Position numbers and translations under genes: made by a program
Assembly: GCA_944358355.1 (NCBI GenBank)
Contig: CALVQY010000007.1
Coordinates: forward strand, 1 to 46,390
DNA: 46,390 nucleotides
Reading direction: 5' to 3'
Source of the DNA: an uncultured Bacilli bacterium
GTDB taxonomy: Bacteria > Bacillota_I > Bacilli_A > RF39 > UBA660
Notes under the pieces: generated by a model
Told to the model about the DNA's origin: nothing
The model's database searches: none
Seen by the model: the letters and a program-made list of their open reading frames with translations, nothing else
Shown here: positions 17,358-24,295 of the stretch, in pieces
Layout of the letters: each line of letters starts with the position of its first letter
Position numbering within the stretch: the first letter of the stretch is position 1

Positions 17358-18719
17358 TCACTCCTTTATTCCTAACTTATTTAAATTATCTTTAACCCAA
17401 TATTGAAAATCATCTTGTGTATGATCAGCATAGTAATAACTGTAATCATTAGCCCAACTGTTATAATAAGGTTCTTCGCCAATAAACTCTTTCTCCGTTT
17501 TATCAGGCTCAGGCTTACCTTTTTCAACAGTTCCCTCTTTCCACATATAATTTTCATTTTCTTTTTTGAATATTTTATTATTGTCATTATCTAATACTCT
17601 AAACTTTCCTTTTGCTAGAAAAGCCTGTGAATAATCAATTAATTCTTCTTTATTCTTACCTTTATTAACTGGATGAAATCTTTTGCCATAGTCAGTATAT
17701 AACTGATTTCTTAAGGCCCCTTCTGCACTATCTATAGTTTCTTTGTCTTCGCCACATTTCCACATTTTAATCATGGCTATTTCAAAGTTAAAGATATCTC
17801 TCGATAACTCACTAGGTGCTTTCTTTTTAGGCTTTTCATTAGGACTATAATAGTAAGTATCCAATAGATACCAATAGCCATCACTTGCTAGTCCATAACA
17901 CCCACAAGTAGTAGCACTTGTTTGATGTCCGCCATCTACTGAGAAGTCCAAATAAAGTACTCTTAAATTATTTTTTGATATATAGTCTTTATCAACATAT
18001 TTTATTGTATCAGGATTATATATCATACCCTCTAAACCAATAACTTCACCAAGATATATCCATCTATACCTTTTATTATCGAACTTCTTCATCCGTTCCG
18101 CTTCATCAATGAACATCTTCCCTAACCACTTTTCAGGTACTGTCCTATAATCAGAATCAGTTATTAATACATCATCTCTACTTCTCATTTTTTCTACCCA
18201 CTGATTAACCCAATGATATCTATTTTTCGGTGGATTAAATGAATAAAGAGTAATAAACCAGTCATCATTACCTCTTGAAAAGGTAGCAATAATCTGTTCT
18301 ATTTGCTCTTCATTTTTGAACTCTGTCAACTCTTCAAACCAAACTATTTTAATAGGTGTATCTTCGTCTATCATACCTTTTAACTTTTCGTAATCATCAG
18401 CACCTGCAAAGTAAATATTATTGCCATTATTTAACTTTACTCTTAAAGGCTGTAAACTACAATTATAATCAACATTCTCAATTAGTCCTAACCTTTTTAA
18501 TGCTCGTCTGATTTCTTTATATACACTATCTCTTAGGGTATTTTGATATTCTCTAATAACAATAGCACTACATTTTTCTTCACTTAAACAATGAAAATTT
18601 ACTTTTAATGCATTTTTACTTGTTTTAGTAGAACCACGTCCACCCTCATCTATTTGTCTTGACTTTTTAGAGTTAAATGTGTTCCAAAAAGATGGTGCAA
18701 TAATACTACTTAGTTTCAT
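17358..18719 (-). CDS. terL: Terminase large subunit
   Basis: The DNA packaging motor and nuclease. The ATPase domain has a Walker A-like 'EGGRGSTKTSKNALKV' and Walker B with catalytic acid 'IKIVWFEELTEF'. The C-terminal RNase H-like nuclease has 'YLDFSVDGGH' and 'TIDSAEGALRNQLY'. Four consecutive ATGs overlap the 3' end of the small subunit gene; the last is chosen (MKLSSIIAPSFW, about 453 residues), with translational coupling likely as no good ribosome binding site is seen. Confidence 0.93.
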   Translation of the reverse strand: MKLSSIIAPSFWNTFNSKKSRQIDEGGRGSTKTSKNALKVNFHCLSEEKCSAIVIREYQNTLRDSVYKEIRRALKRLGLIENVDYNCSLQPLRVKLNNGNNIYFAGADDYEKLKGMIDEDTPIKIVWFEELTEFKNEEQIEQIIATFSRGNDDWFITLYSFNPPKNRYHWVNQWVEKMRSRDDVLITDSDYRTVPEKWLGKMFIDEAERMKKFDNKRYRWIYLGEVIGLEGMIYNPDTIKYVDKDYISKNNLRVLYLDFSVDGGHQTSATTCGCYGLASDGYWYLLDTYYYSPNEKPKKKAPSELSRDIFNFEIAMIKMWKCGEDKETIDSAEGALRNQLYTDYGKRFHPVNKGKNKEELIDYSQAFLAKGKFRVLDNDNNKIFKKENENYMWKEGTVEKGKPEPDKTEKEFIGEEPYYNSWANDYSYYYADHTQDDFQYWVKDNLNKLGIKE

Positions 18720-19089
18720 CATCATCACTTGGCAAATCGTTAATTATTTCTATTCTATTTGAAGTTGTGGTATCTATTTCTTGTTTATCTTGCCAACCAA
18801 AATTGTTTTTCATGTTAAAAATAGAAAATGTAGGATTAAAGACACCTAATAAAGCTCCCTTTTCTATACTAGCTTCAATTTTAGTTTTAGCTTTTCTTAT
18901 TGTGGGAAAAAACTTATCTTTTTCTTCGTAATTAGTGAGTGTTCTTCTATCGCAGTCAAGCCAAACTGCTAAATCAGTAATAGTGTAAGGCTTATTATTT
19001 TCATCTTTAAAGTAAGCATCTATTCTCTTTTCTAATTCTTCAACACTTTGAAACTTTAAAGGCCTGCCTATCTTTTTCTTTTCTTCCTT
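18706..19089 (-). CDS. terS: Terminase small subunit, likely AAG start
   Basis: Translation from AAG 19,089 gives 127 residues: a basic start, 'IGRPLKFQSVEELEKRIDAY', 'YTITDLAVWLDCDRRTLTNY', then 'SIFNMKNNFGWQDKQE'. This is the pattern of DNA-recognition small subunits (helix-turn-helix plus 'LKN-FGW-DK'). The frame contains no ATG, GTG or TTG before about codon 90, so normal gene finders miss it. AAGGAGG lies at 19,099-19,105, nine bases before AAG, just 10 bases after the tRNA end. ATA or a downstream AAG cannot be excluded as start. It overlaps the large subunit start. Confidence 0.85.
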   Translation of the reverse strand, partial: KEEKKKIGRPLKFQSVEELEKRIDAYFKDENNKPYTITDLAVWLDCDRRTLTNYEEKDKFFPTIRKAKTKIEASIEKGALLGVFNPTFSIFNMKNNFGWQDKQEIDTTTSNRIEIINDLPSDDDETK

Positions 19090-19115
19090 TCGATACCACC
19101 TCCTTAATTGTTTCT

Positions 19116-19189
19116 TGGTTGCGGAAGTTGGATTTGCACCACTCCACAGGCTAAAGAGACCTGTATGCTACTATTACACTACTCCCGCG
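19116..19189 (-). tRNA. Phage initiator-like tRNA with CUU anticodon
   Basis: A 74-base tRNA-like sequence ends in an encoded CCA. The ends are CGCGGGAG and TTCCGCAACCA: C1 x A72 mismatch, G2:C71, C3:G70, G4:C69 and A73, exactly the bacterial initiator-tRNA hallmarks for formylation and exclusion from EF-Tu. The anticodon arm is CAGGT-CTCTTTA-GCCTG, with anticodon CUU at 19,156-19,154 and two of the three initiator G:C pairs (29:41, 30:40); the third is U31-G39. The T loop is TGCAAAT (G in place of T55). The T stem has only three sure pairs and the variable region is short, so the molecule is unusual or decayed. It lies between a small peptide gene and terS in the late operon. Confidence 0.75.
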
Positions 19190-19192
19190 ATA

Positions 19193-19273
19193 TTATTTAC
19201 CCCTAGCCCAAAAAGTTAGTATGATGATTAACAAAACGAATAAAAGTATTAAAGCTAAATCGTGTAGTTCCAT
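19193..19273 (-). CDS. Tiny membrane peptide, first late gene
   Basis: A 26-residue single-span peptide (MELHDLALILLFVLLIIILT then FWARGK) behind GGAG. Its stop is three bases upstream of the tRNA. It is similar in character to the peptide at 17,275-17,352. It might be a holin-like or regulatory peptide, or mainly serve to carry the tRNA leader; nothing in the sequence decides this. Confidence 0.6.
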   Translation of the reverse strand: MELHDLALILLFVLLIIILTFWARGK

Positions 19274-19289
19274 ATCATCATCTCCTAAC

Positions 19290-19316
19290 ACAAAAAAAGA
19301 GCTATTTCTAGCTCTC
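19290..19316 (-). terminator. Intrinsic terminator in the late leader
   Basis: GAGCTA and TAGCTC form a six-pair stem followed by seven Ts on the transcribed strand. It lies between the late promoter region and the first late gene, so it would stop early read-through and also late transcripts unless antitermination occurs. Confidence 0.85.
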
Positions 19317-19361
19317 AAAGAATAAAAAGGGTATCAGAAGAACTTTTATAATTCTTCATGA

Positions 19362-19398
19362 TATAATAATAGCACATTTAAAGTGGAGGAAAGTGGAG
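19362..19398 (-). promoter_or_regulatory. Late promoter with two activator boxes
   Basis: Two direct repeats CTCCACTTT (19,398-19,390 and 19,388-19,380), one helical turn apart, are followed by a TATTAT-type -10 near 19,370-19,362. No -35 consensus is seen, which suggests dependence on an activator such as the adjacent ArpU-like protein. Confidence 0.6.
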
Positions 19399-19401
19399 AA
19401 G

Positions 19402-19851
19402 TTAATCAATATCTCTAGTTTTTTTATAAAGTCTATATACCTGTCTACAGTAATCAGGTGCAAAATGAGACTTTTTAGCAATTTCCTTCCATGTAAGAAA
19501 TCTTTCTTCGTGTGTAGCTTTATCTATTATTGTAGTATTTTCTTTAAGTTGTACAATTAACTCTACCACTTCACCATATTTTTTCATTTTCTTTAATTCA
19601 TTATCTATCCAGTTCATGATGTTCTTTCTTCGTTTAAAAATATAATCTAACGTTTCATTTATCTGTTTATCTTCTAATATTTCAGTATATTTTAACATCT
19701 TATCTATTCTAGTACCACCATCAACCTTTTCTACAGTAAAATCAGATGACTTAGGCCTGACAACACTTTGTGCTATTTCTTTTTCTGTTAACCAATAATT
19801 ATAATCATTATTTAACTCTTCTAATTTCTTATTTGCCTCTTTTAATGTCAT
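19402..19851 (-). CDS. ArpU/RinA-type late transcription regulator
   Basis: A 149-residue helical protein with a C-terminal helix-turn-helix ('LTWKEIAKKSHFAPDYCRQVYRLYKK') as in sigma-70 region 4-like late regulators. The N-terminal part is coiled. It is the last early gene, directly upstream of the late promoter region with its direct repeats, the usual place for ArpU/RinA/LmaC-type activators. Ribosome binding site GGGAGG, ATG start. Confidence 0.75.
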   Translation of the reverse strand: MTLKEANKKLEELNNDYNYWLTEKEIAQSVVRPKSSDFTVEKVDGGTRIDKMLKYTEILEDKQINETLDYIFKRRKNIMNWIDNELKKMKKYGEVVELIVQLKENTTIIDKATHEERFLTWKEIAKKSHFAPDYCRQVYRLYKKTRDID

Positions 19852-19951
19852 ATAGCCTCCCTAAACTTCTTCCACTTTTTAAGAGAATTTATATCAACCG
19901 TTCCTAATTTGTAAATATAAATGAGTATTTCGTATCATATTATGACTGCTA

Positions 19952-20311
19952 TCAACCTTTATTGTGTGTGTCGAGCAAATAATTAACTGCATCTATTAAT
20001 TCATTTATTTTATCTTTTGTTTTAATTAAACAAGTATCATAATAACTATCAGAGAACTCATCTACAAAGTTTATTTCCTCTATTTTATTAGGAACTTCTT
20101 TACTCTCTACTATCTCAAATAAATAATCATTATCCCATAGCATAGAACTTCTAAAAGTTCCTGGAGACCAAAGTAAATCATTATCGCTATACTTAAGTTT
20201 TGCTACTACATCAAAACAGCAACAGTCTTCATTAACTCTTAATACATTAATTTCTGTGCCTTCTTTTATTTCATAATTTTTAATCATTTTTAATAGTTCT
20301 ATTCCTGTCAT
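19952..20311 (-). CDS. Phage protein of unknown function
   Basis: A 119-residue protein: 'MTGIELLKMIKNYEIKEGT' then a small beta region with CCC in the middle and a C-terminal helix 'DKINELIDAVNYLLDTHNK'. Proteins of this general build occur in early regions of Firmicutes phages without a known role. AGGAGG site; overlaps the upstream gene by four bases. Confidence 0.65.
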   Translation of the reverse strand: MTGIELLKMIKNYEIKEGTEINVLRVNEDCCCFDVVAKLKYSDNDLLWSPGTFRSSMLWDNDYLFEIVESKEVPNKIEEINFVDEFSDSYYDTCLIKTKDKINELIDAVNYLLDTHNKG

Positions 20312-20541
20312 CTCTTACCTCCTAAAATTTTAATAGCTTTATCCATATCTTTTTGATAAGTACTTATACAACTAGTTAAGTCATCTATGTCATGTTGCAT
20401 TTGTACAATTCTTTTTACAAAATCAATTCTTCCCCAATTTTGAGTTTTATCATAAACTTCATTAATCTCTTTTTGAGTTCTATTAAATGTTTCTATTGGT
20501 ATTGACATATTTTCTTCAGATGCTTCTTCAATTTTAATCAT
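20308..20541 (-). CDS. Small helical phage protein
   Basis: 77 residues, almost entirely charged helix with a 'MQHDIDDLTSCISTYQKDMD' coiled-coil-like part. Start ATG behind AAGGAG; overlaps the upstream zinc-binding gene. No family recognised. Confidence 0.6.
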   Translation of the reverse strand: MIKIEEASEENMSIPIETFNRTQKEINEVYDKTQNWGRIDFVKRIVQMQHDIDDLTSCISTYQKDMDKAIKILGGKR

Positions 20542-20725
20542 TAAAATTTCTCCTTATCCAATTATCAAATTTACTATAGCACTCTTTGCAAAAGTCATAC
20601 TTTGTTTCAAAGTGATATGCTCCGTAAGGAACTTTATTGTCGTGTACTTGTTTAACTAGTCTTATAGGTTTATATTCCTTTAAAGCTTTGCCACAAATAC
20701 AACACTTAAAAACTTTCTTCTGCAT
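20534..20725 (-). CDS. Small zinc-ribbon protein
   Basis: 63 residues from ATG 20,725 (GAGGAG site). Two cysteine pairs, 'CCICGKAL' and 'FCKECY', are spaced to bind one zinc ion. It ends in a basic aromatic helix. A longer reading to 20,755 would lie inside the upstream gene and is not preferred. Possible nucleic-acid or protein contact; function unknown. Confidence 0.65.
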   Translation of the reverse strand: MQKKVFKCCICGKALKEYKPIRLVKQVHDNKVPYGAYHFETKYDFCKECYSKFDNWIRRNFND

Positions 20726-20726
20726 A

Positions 20727-20906
20727 CTATCTCCTCTTCCAAATTTTAAGAACATAACCGCTTGGGTCTAATATTTTAAATTCTCTTCTATCTACAAATT
20801 TAGGATTTAAATATTTCAACTCTTCTACAAAATTTTCTAGATCTTCCCACATTCCACGCAAAAGTAATTTATCGTTTTTGTAAAGATACCCTGTTACTAC
20901 ATACAT
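20727..20906 (-). CDS. Small basic phage protein
   Basis: A 59-residue ORF, MYVVTGYLYKNDKLLLRGMW..., ending 'GYVLKIWKRR'. It starts at ATG 20,906, overlapping the upstream stop as TAATG, and its 3' end holds the ribosome binding site of the zinc-ribbon gene. Tight coupling supports it being real. No family recognised. Confidence 0.65.
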   Translation of the reverse strand: MYVVTGYLYKNDKLLLRGMWEDLENFVEELKYLNPKFVDRREFKILDPSGYVLKIWKRR

Positions 20907-21238
20907 TACTTATCCTCTACTTTCTCTACTAAATCGGCTTTTATTAAGTCATACAATATTTCATAATCTTCAACATCAAGTTTTAAATTATAAAATCTGG
21001 GACATATTTTTTTTGAATGAGAAAATATAGTAAACCAATTTAATTTTTTCTTATTACTATTCAAATTTTCTTTTAATGTTATAGTTGCTGTAGGTCTTCT
21101 TATTTCCTTTTCTCCACCATAGTGGCCATTTATTCTATATAACTCTATTATTTCACCAGTATCTACATCATAACGTGGTTTAAATCCATATTTTTCTATT
21201 AATATATTTAAATCTACATTATCTTTTATCTTTAACAT
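20906..21238 (-). CDS. Phage protein of unknown function
   Basis: 110 residues, mixed alpha/beta: 'YGFKPRYDVDTGEIIELYRI' then 'FYNLKLDVEDYEILYDLIKADLVEKV'. Its ATG overlaps the tiny ORF upstream. No motif gives a function. Confidence 0.6.
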   Translation of the reverse strand: MLKIKDNVDLNILIEKYGFKPRYDVDTGEIIELYRINGHYGGEKEIRRPTATITLKENLNSNKKKLNWFTIFSHSKKICPRFYNLKLDVEDYEILYDLIKADLVEKVEDK

Positions 21239-21306
21239 TGAAATCTGCCACAGTCTTTTGTTTTCTCATATAATTCATCAAATAATAATTCATTATCATC
21301 TAACAT
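21232..21306 (-). CDS. Tiny acidic ORF (24 residues)
   Basis: MLDDNELLFDELYEKTKDCG then RFQC, with GAGGTGG before its ATG, overlapping the starts and stops of both neighbours. It fills what would otherwise be the only gap in a coupled gene chain. Function unknown. Confidence 0.5.
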   Translation of the reverse strand: MLDDNELLFDELYEKTKDCGRFQC

Positions 21307-21582
21307 TTATTCCACCTCTTTTAAAATATCTAATAAATTATCCATATAACTACTAGGATATCCGCCTGTCGTTTTTCTTAATTCATCTATTTCATAAATA
21401 GTTTTGGTTAACTTATCAATTACTTCTTTTTGTTTTTCATTTTCATTTAATAGGCACTCTATATCTTTGCAATGCTCTATACAGAAATTATCAAAATCGC
21501 TCATATCACATTTGCCACTTTTATATTCACTATATATAACATCTTCTTCAAGATATTGTTTTAATCTTTCTTTATAGTCCAT
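21307..21582 (-). CDS. Small helical phage protein, related at its end to the next gene
   Basis: 91 residues, with four cysteines/histidines in 'KCDMSDFDNFCIEHCKDIEC'. A coiled part and a C-terminal 'LLDILKEVE' echo the neighbour's 'LLSILKEVI'. AGAGGTG site, ATG start. Function unknown. Confidence 0.6.
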   Translation of the reverse strand: MDYKERLKQYLEEDVIYSEYKSGKCDMSDFDNFCIEHCKDIECLLNENEKQKEVIDKLTKTIYEIDELRKTTGGYPSSYMDNLLDILKEVE

Positions 21583-21812
21583 TAAATCACCTCTTTTAAT
21601 ATGCTTAATAAATCCTCATGTGAAGAATTGTCCCAAGTAACACAGTCTGTATTCATAATATAATTAATTGTCTTATCTATCGCTTCTTTGTATTGATGAG
21701 CTTCTTTCTTCCAATTTTCCATTTCAGTAAATAGCTCGTCAAATATATTTTTTGGAATTAAATAATGATCCGATCCTTGAATATAATATTTTGAATAATC
21801 TTCTCTAGTCAT
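21582..21812 (-). CDS. Small helical phage protein
   Basis: 76 residues beginning MTREDYSKYYIQGSDHYLIP, then a helix 'MENWKKEAHQYKEAIDKTIN' and the 'LLSILKEVI' end shared with the gene downstream. GGAGG site. A tandem duplication with divergence is likely for the C-terminal part. Confidence 0.6.
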   Translation of the reverse strand: MTREDYSKYYIQGSDHYLIPKNIFDELFTEMENWKKEAHQYKEAIDKTINYIMNTDCVTWDNSSHEDLLSILKEVI

Positions 21813-22002
21813 TACAAACCTCCAGTTCCCTAGCTTCGGTTAAAGGAATACTACTACAATACTCATCTATTAATGAGTCTTTAATAACTTCTGCTGTTCC
21901 TGTTTGAACCACTGCTATTATAAATGCTAATACTATTAATACTGCTAATGTAATAATTACACTAAGTAATGCTATTCTCCAGCATTCCATTCTGTTTGTC
22001 AT
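21805..22002 (-). CDS. Single-span membrane protein
   Basis: 65 residues with one strong membrane helix (about 8-33, 'IALLSVIITLAVLIVLAFII') and a short acidic tail with two cysteines. GGAGGAAGG site. Could be a superinfection or lysis-timing peptide, but nothing specific is visible. Confidence 0.6.
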   Translation of the reverse strand: MTNRMECWRIALLSVIITLAVLIVLAFIIAVVQTGTAEVIKDSLIDEYCSSIPLTEARELEVCND

Positions 22003-22302
22003 TTAACCTTCCTCCAATTTTCCAAATTCTTTTTCATAAACTTCGATTTCGTTTAAATCAATTAATATCTTTTTAAATTTATCTTTACTGATAATTGTTA
22101 ATTCGTTTTTATCTTCCCAACCAGTATCTTTAGCTCTACCAATATATCTTAAATAAGTACCTTTCTGTGTTTTATAAATTTTTGCTTCATGTTTAACATA
22201 AGATGAACAAAACATTCCTGGATGTTCTACTATGGTAAAATAACTAACTAATATATCACAATTATCAGTATCATAAATTTTATTGTTTATTATTTTTTTC
22301 AT
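22003..22302 (-). CDS. Phage protein of unknown function
   Basis: 99 residues, beta-rich start ('YDTDNCDILVSYFTIVEHPG') and a basic middle, ending in an acidic helix. AAGGAGGAG site immediately after the HNH gene stop. No family recognised. Confidence 0.6.
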   Translation of the reverse strand: MKKIINNKIYDTDNCDILVSYFTIVEHPGMFCSSYVKHEAKIYKTQKGTYLRYIGRAKDTGWEDKNELTIISKDKFKKILIDLNEIEVYEKEFGKLEEG

Positions 22303-22593
22303 TTACTCCTCCTTATAATTTCTTCTAAATATTTTTATGAAGTCATCTTCATATGTTTTTTCAAAATAAAGTTGACCTATTATCTTCATTAATTTGTCAT
22401 AGATAGGGTTAAAATGCACACTATCATCACTCATATTATGATGGTAAGCGCAGAGGTAAATAGTTAAGCCATACTTATCACTATTACCTCTATTTCTGCC
22501 CTCAAAGACGTGATGCAGATGCAAGTCATCTTTTCTTTTGCAGAAGAAACACTCTTTATTTTCTTGCATTATTGATTTCATTATTTGCTCCAC
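22303..22593 (-). CDS. HNH nuclease-like protein
   Basis: 96 residues with a compact HNH-type zinc fold: 'CFFCKRKDDLHLHHVFEGRN' gives the CxxC and H-H-H elements, and 'LTIYLCAYHHN' completes it. Located next to NinB. This resembles the small HNH proteins of phage recombination (NinG/Rap-type) regions. Could act as a junction or strand-specific nuclease; the role is inferred. Confidence 0.7.
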   Translation of the reverse strand: MEQIMKSIMQENKECFFCKRKDDLHLHHVFEGRNRGNSDKYGLTIYLCAYHHNMSDDSVHFNPIYDKLMKIIGQLYFEKTYEDDFIKIFRRNYKEE

Positions 22594-23027
22594 TCCTCTG
22601 CTAATTTTTCAATTTTATAATCTTCTAACGTTGGTATATCCAATTCTTTAGCTTCGTAAACAATACCTTCTAAAAATACCCACATCTCTTTAGAGTCATA
22701 GTTACTACTACCTTTATAGACCTTATACCAGTCACAGTCTTTACCATTTAGTTTGCCCCTTTCGTAGAACTCATAGTACTTGTTAAAGCCTTCTAAGCAA
22801 GTGCCAGGAGTAACTGGAATAAGCATAGACTGACCGTACTCTTTAAGCATTTGATAATACACTGCTTCTTTGCTAGAGTTAATCTTCTCGGCTATCTTAG
22901 TACATAGTTCCCAACAGTAAGAATTGCTGTTTAATGACCTCTTTGGATGATACTCTTTTATTTCAAATTTCTTGCTATCATCTTGACCTTTAAGCCAAAA
23001 GATAATCTTTTTACTGTTTCCTATCAT
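22581..23027 (-). CDS. ninB: NinB-like recombination protein
   Basis: 148 residues with 'KEYHPKRSLNSNSYCWELCTK' and 'YYQMLKEYGQSMLIPV', features of the NinB (Orf) family, which helps load recombination proteins onto SSB-coated DNA. It is part of a cluster with SSB, ERF, nuclease and HNH protein. AGGTGATTTAA site before ATG. Confidence 0.75.
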   Translation of the reverse strand: MIGNSKKIIFWLKGQDDSKKFEIKEYHPKRSLNSNSYCWELCTKIAEKINSSKEAVYYQMLKEYGQSMLIPVTPGTCLEGFNKYYEFYERGKLNGKDCDWYKVYKGSSNYDSKEMWVFLEGIVYEAKELDIPTLEDYKIEKLAEEWSK

Positions 23028-23831
23028 TTAAATCACCTCAAACAATGATATTTGACCATCTACTACATCACTATGATTTTTAAAATTTTCATCACTCATT
23101 ATCATTTTTTCTTTTGCTTCTTTATAAAAGTTCTTCTTTATCTCAAAGCCATAGCAACTTCTGTTTAGTTCTTGACATGCTCTTAAAGCACTTCCACTTC
23201 CAGCTACTGGATCTATCACTACATCACCCTCATCAGTAAATATTTCAATTAGTCTTTTAAGTAAATTAATAGGTTTCTGTGTTGGATGTATCTTAGGATA
23301 ATTGCTATCTTTTTCCCAATTAAACCAATTAAATATCATCTTGCCATCATTATTGAACTTTGGTAGTTTTTCTCTATAAAGAATTAACCCATATTCAGTT
23401 GCACCTACGATTTTCATATTAGCTTTTAAAACTTGAGAGGAATAATTCTTTATAAACACTAATGGTATGTAATGATTAAAACCATATCTTTTGCCGTAGT
23501 CTATTACCATTTGCAACTGTTCAAATGCACAAAACACTATCATTGCAGGACTCTTGCCTTTTTCTTTAGGCTCTTTTATTAACATCTTAGAACAGAAGTG
23601 CATATACTCGGCTATTCTAAAATTACTATCTGTATCAAAGAACGATGAGTTTGCTAGCTTACTTTCTCCGTTTTTATTATCGCCGTTAATATACCACTGA
23701 GGACTACTAGCATAAGCATTATTTGATAAGTTATAAGGTATATCTGCTATTACTAGTTGCGCCTTTGGTATTTGATACCTTTTATAATTTTGAAAGTGGT
23801 CGTTAAATAATTCTATCTTTATAGGTTTCAA
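23028..23831 (-). CDS. DNA methyltransferase (beta-class order, m6A or m4C)
   Basis: 267 residues. The catalytic motif IV is 'ADIPYNL' (about 29-35; DIPY instead of the usual DPPY). The AdoMet-binding motif I comes later, 'VVIDPVAGSGSALRACQEL' (about 208-226), after 'HPTQKPINLLKRLIEIFTDE'. This order marks a beta-class amino methyltransferase. No restriction enzyme is beside it, so it may protect phage DNA from host restriction. It starts at TTG behind GAGAGG and overlaps the SSB gene. Confidence 0.85.
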   Translation of the reverse strand: MKPIKIELFNDHFQNYKRYQIPKAQLVIADIPYNLSNNAYASSPQWYINGDNKNGESKLANSSFFDTDSNFRIAEYMHFCSKMLIKEPKEKGKSPAMIVFCAFEQLQMVIDYGKRYGFNHYIPLVFIKNYSSQVLKANMKIVGATEYGLILYREKLPKFNNDGKMIFNWFNWEKDSNYPKIHPTQKPINLLKRLIEIFTDEGDVVIDPVAGSGSALRACQELNRSCYGFEIKKNFYKEAKEKMIMSDENFKNHSDVVDGQISLFEVI

Positions 23832-24295
23832 AATGGATATTCCTCTCCATCGTCAACATAGTTAAACTCTTCTTGATGGTCTCTAGCGAAATCTTCATAA
23901 GGCTTATTACTATTAACTTTTTCTTCTAACGTCCGGTTATCTTCGGACTTAACCGGACTTTTTTCATCTAAACCGGACTTTTTGCTATTTAAGAACTCTA
24001 CTTCATCAGCTACTACTTCAGTAACGTATCTATTCTCGCCTCGATCATTTTGATATTTTCTAACTTGTAAACGACCACCTATTCCAACTCTATCGCCTTT
24101 TTTGAGATACTGATGAATTAACTCTGCTTTCTTATTCCAAGCTACTATATTTATAAAGTCAGTCTCTTTAGTGCCATCCTCTTTTGTATGATTACGATTA
24201 ACTGCTATAGTAAAAGTCGCTATTGGTGTATTATTGGATGTATATCTGATTTCAATTTCATTACATACATTACCCACTAAAATAATTTTATTCAT
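23828..24295 (-). CDS. ssb: Single-stranded DNA-binding protein
   Basis: 155 residues from ATG 24,295 (MNKIILVGNVCNEIEIRYTS), behind AAAGGATGGG. An OB fold with 'GTKETDFINIVAWNKKAELI' and 'GDRVGIGGRLQVRKYQNDRG' is followed by a flexible linker and the acidic tip 'DDGEEYPF' that binds partner proteins. It protects single strands during replication and annealing by the ERF protein. Confidence 0.93.
   Translation of the reverse strand: MNKIILVGNVCNEIEIRYTSNNTPIATFTIAVNRNHTKEDGTKETDFINIVAWNKKAELIHQYLKKGDRVGIGGRLQVRKYQNDRGENRYVTEVVADEVEFLNSKKSGLDEKSPVKSEDNRTLEEKVNSNKPYEDFARDHQEEFNYVDDGEEYPF

Noticed and set aside
19290..19316. CRISPR tracrRNA-like sequence (GAGCTAGAAATAGCTC)
   Set aside because: The hairpin resembles part of a guide scaffold, but there is no Cas gene, repeat array or anti-repeat; a simple terminator with a T run explains it.
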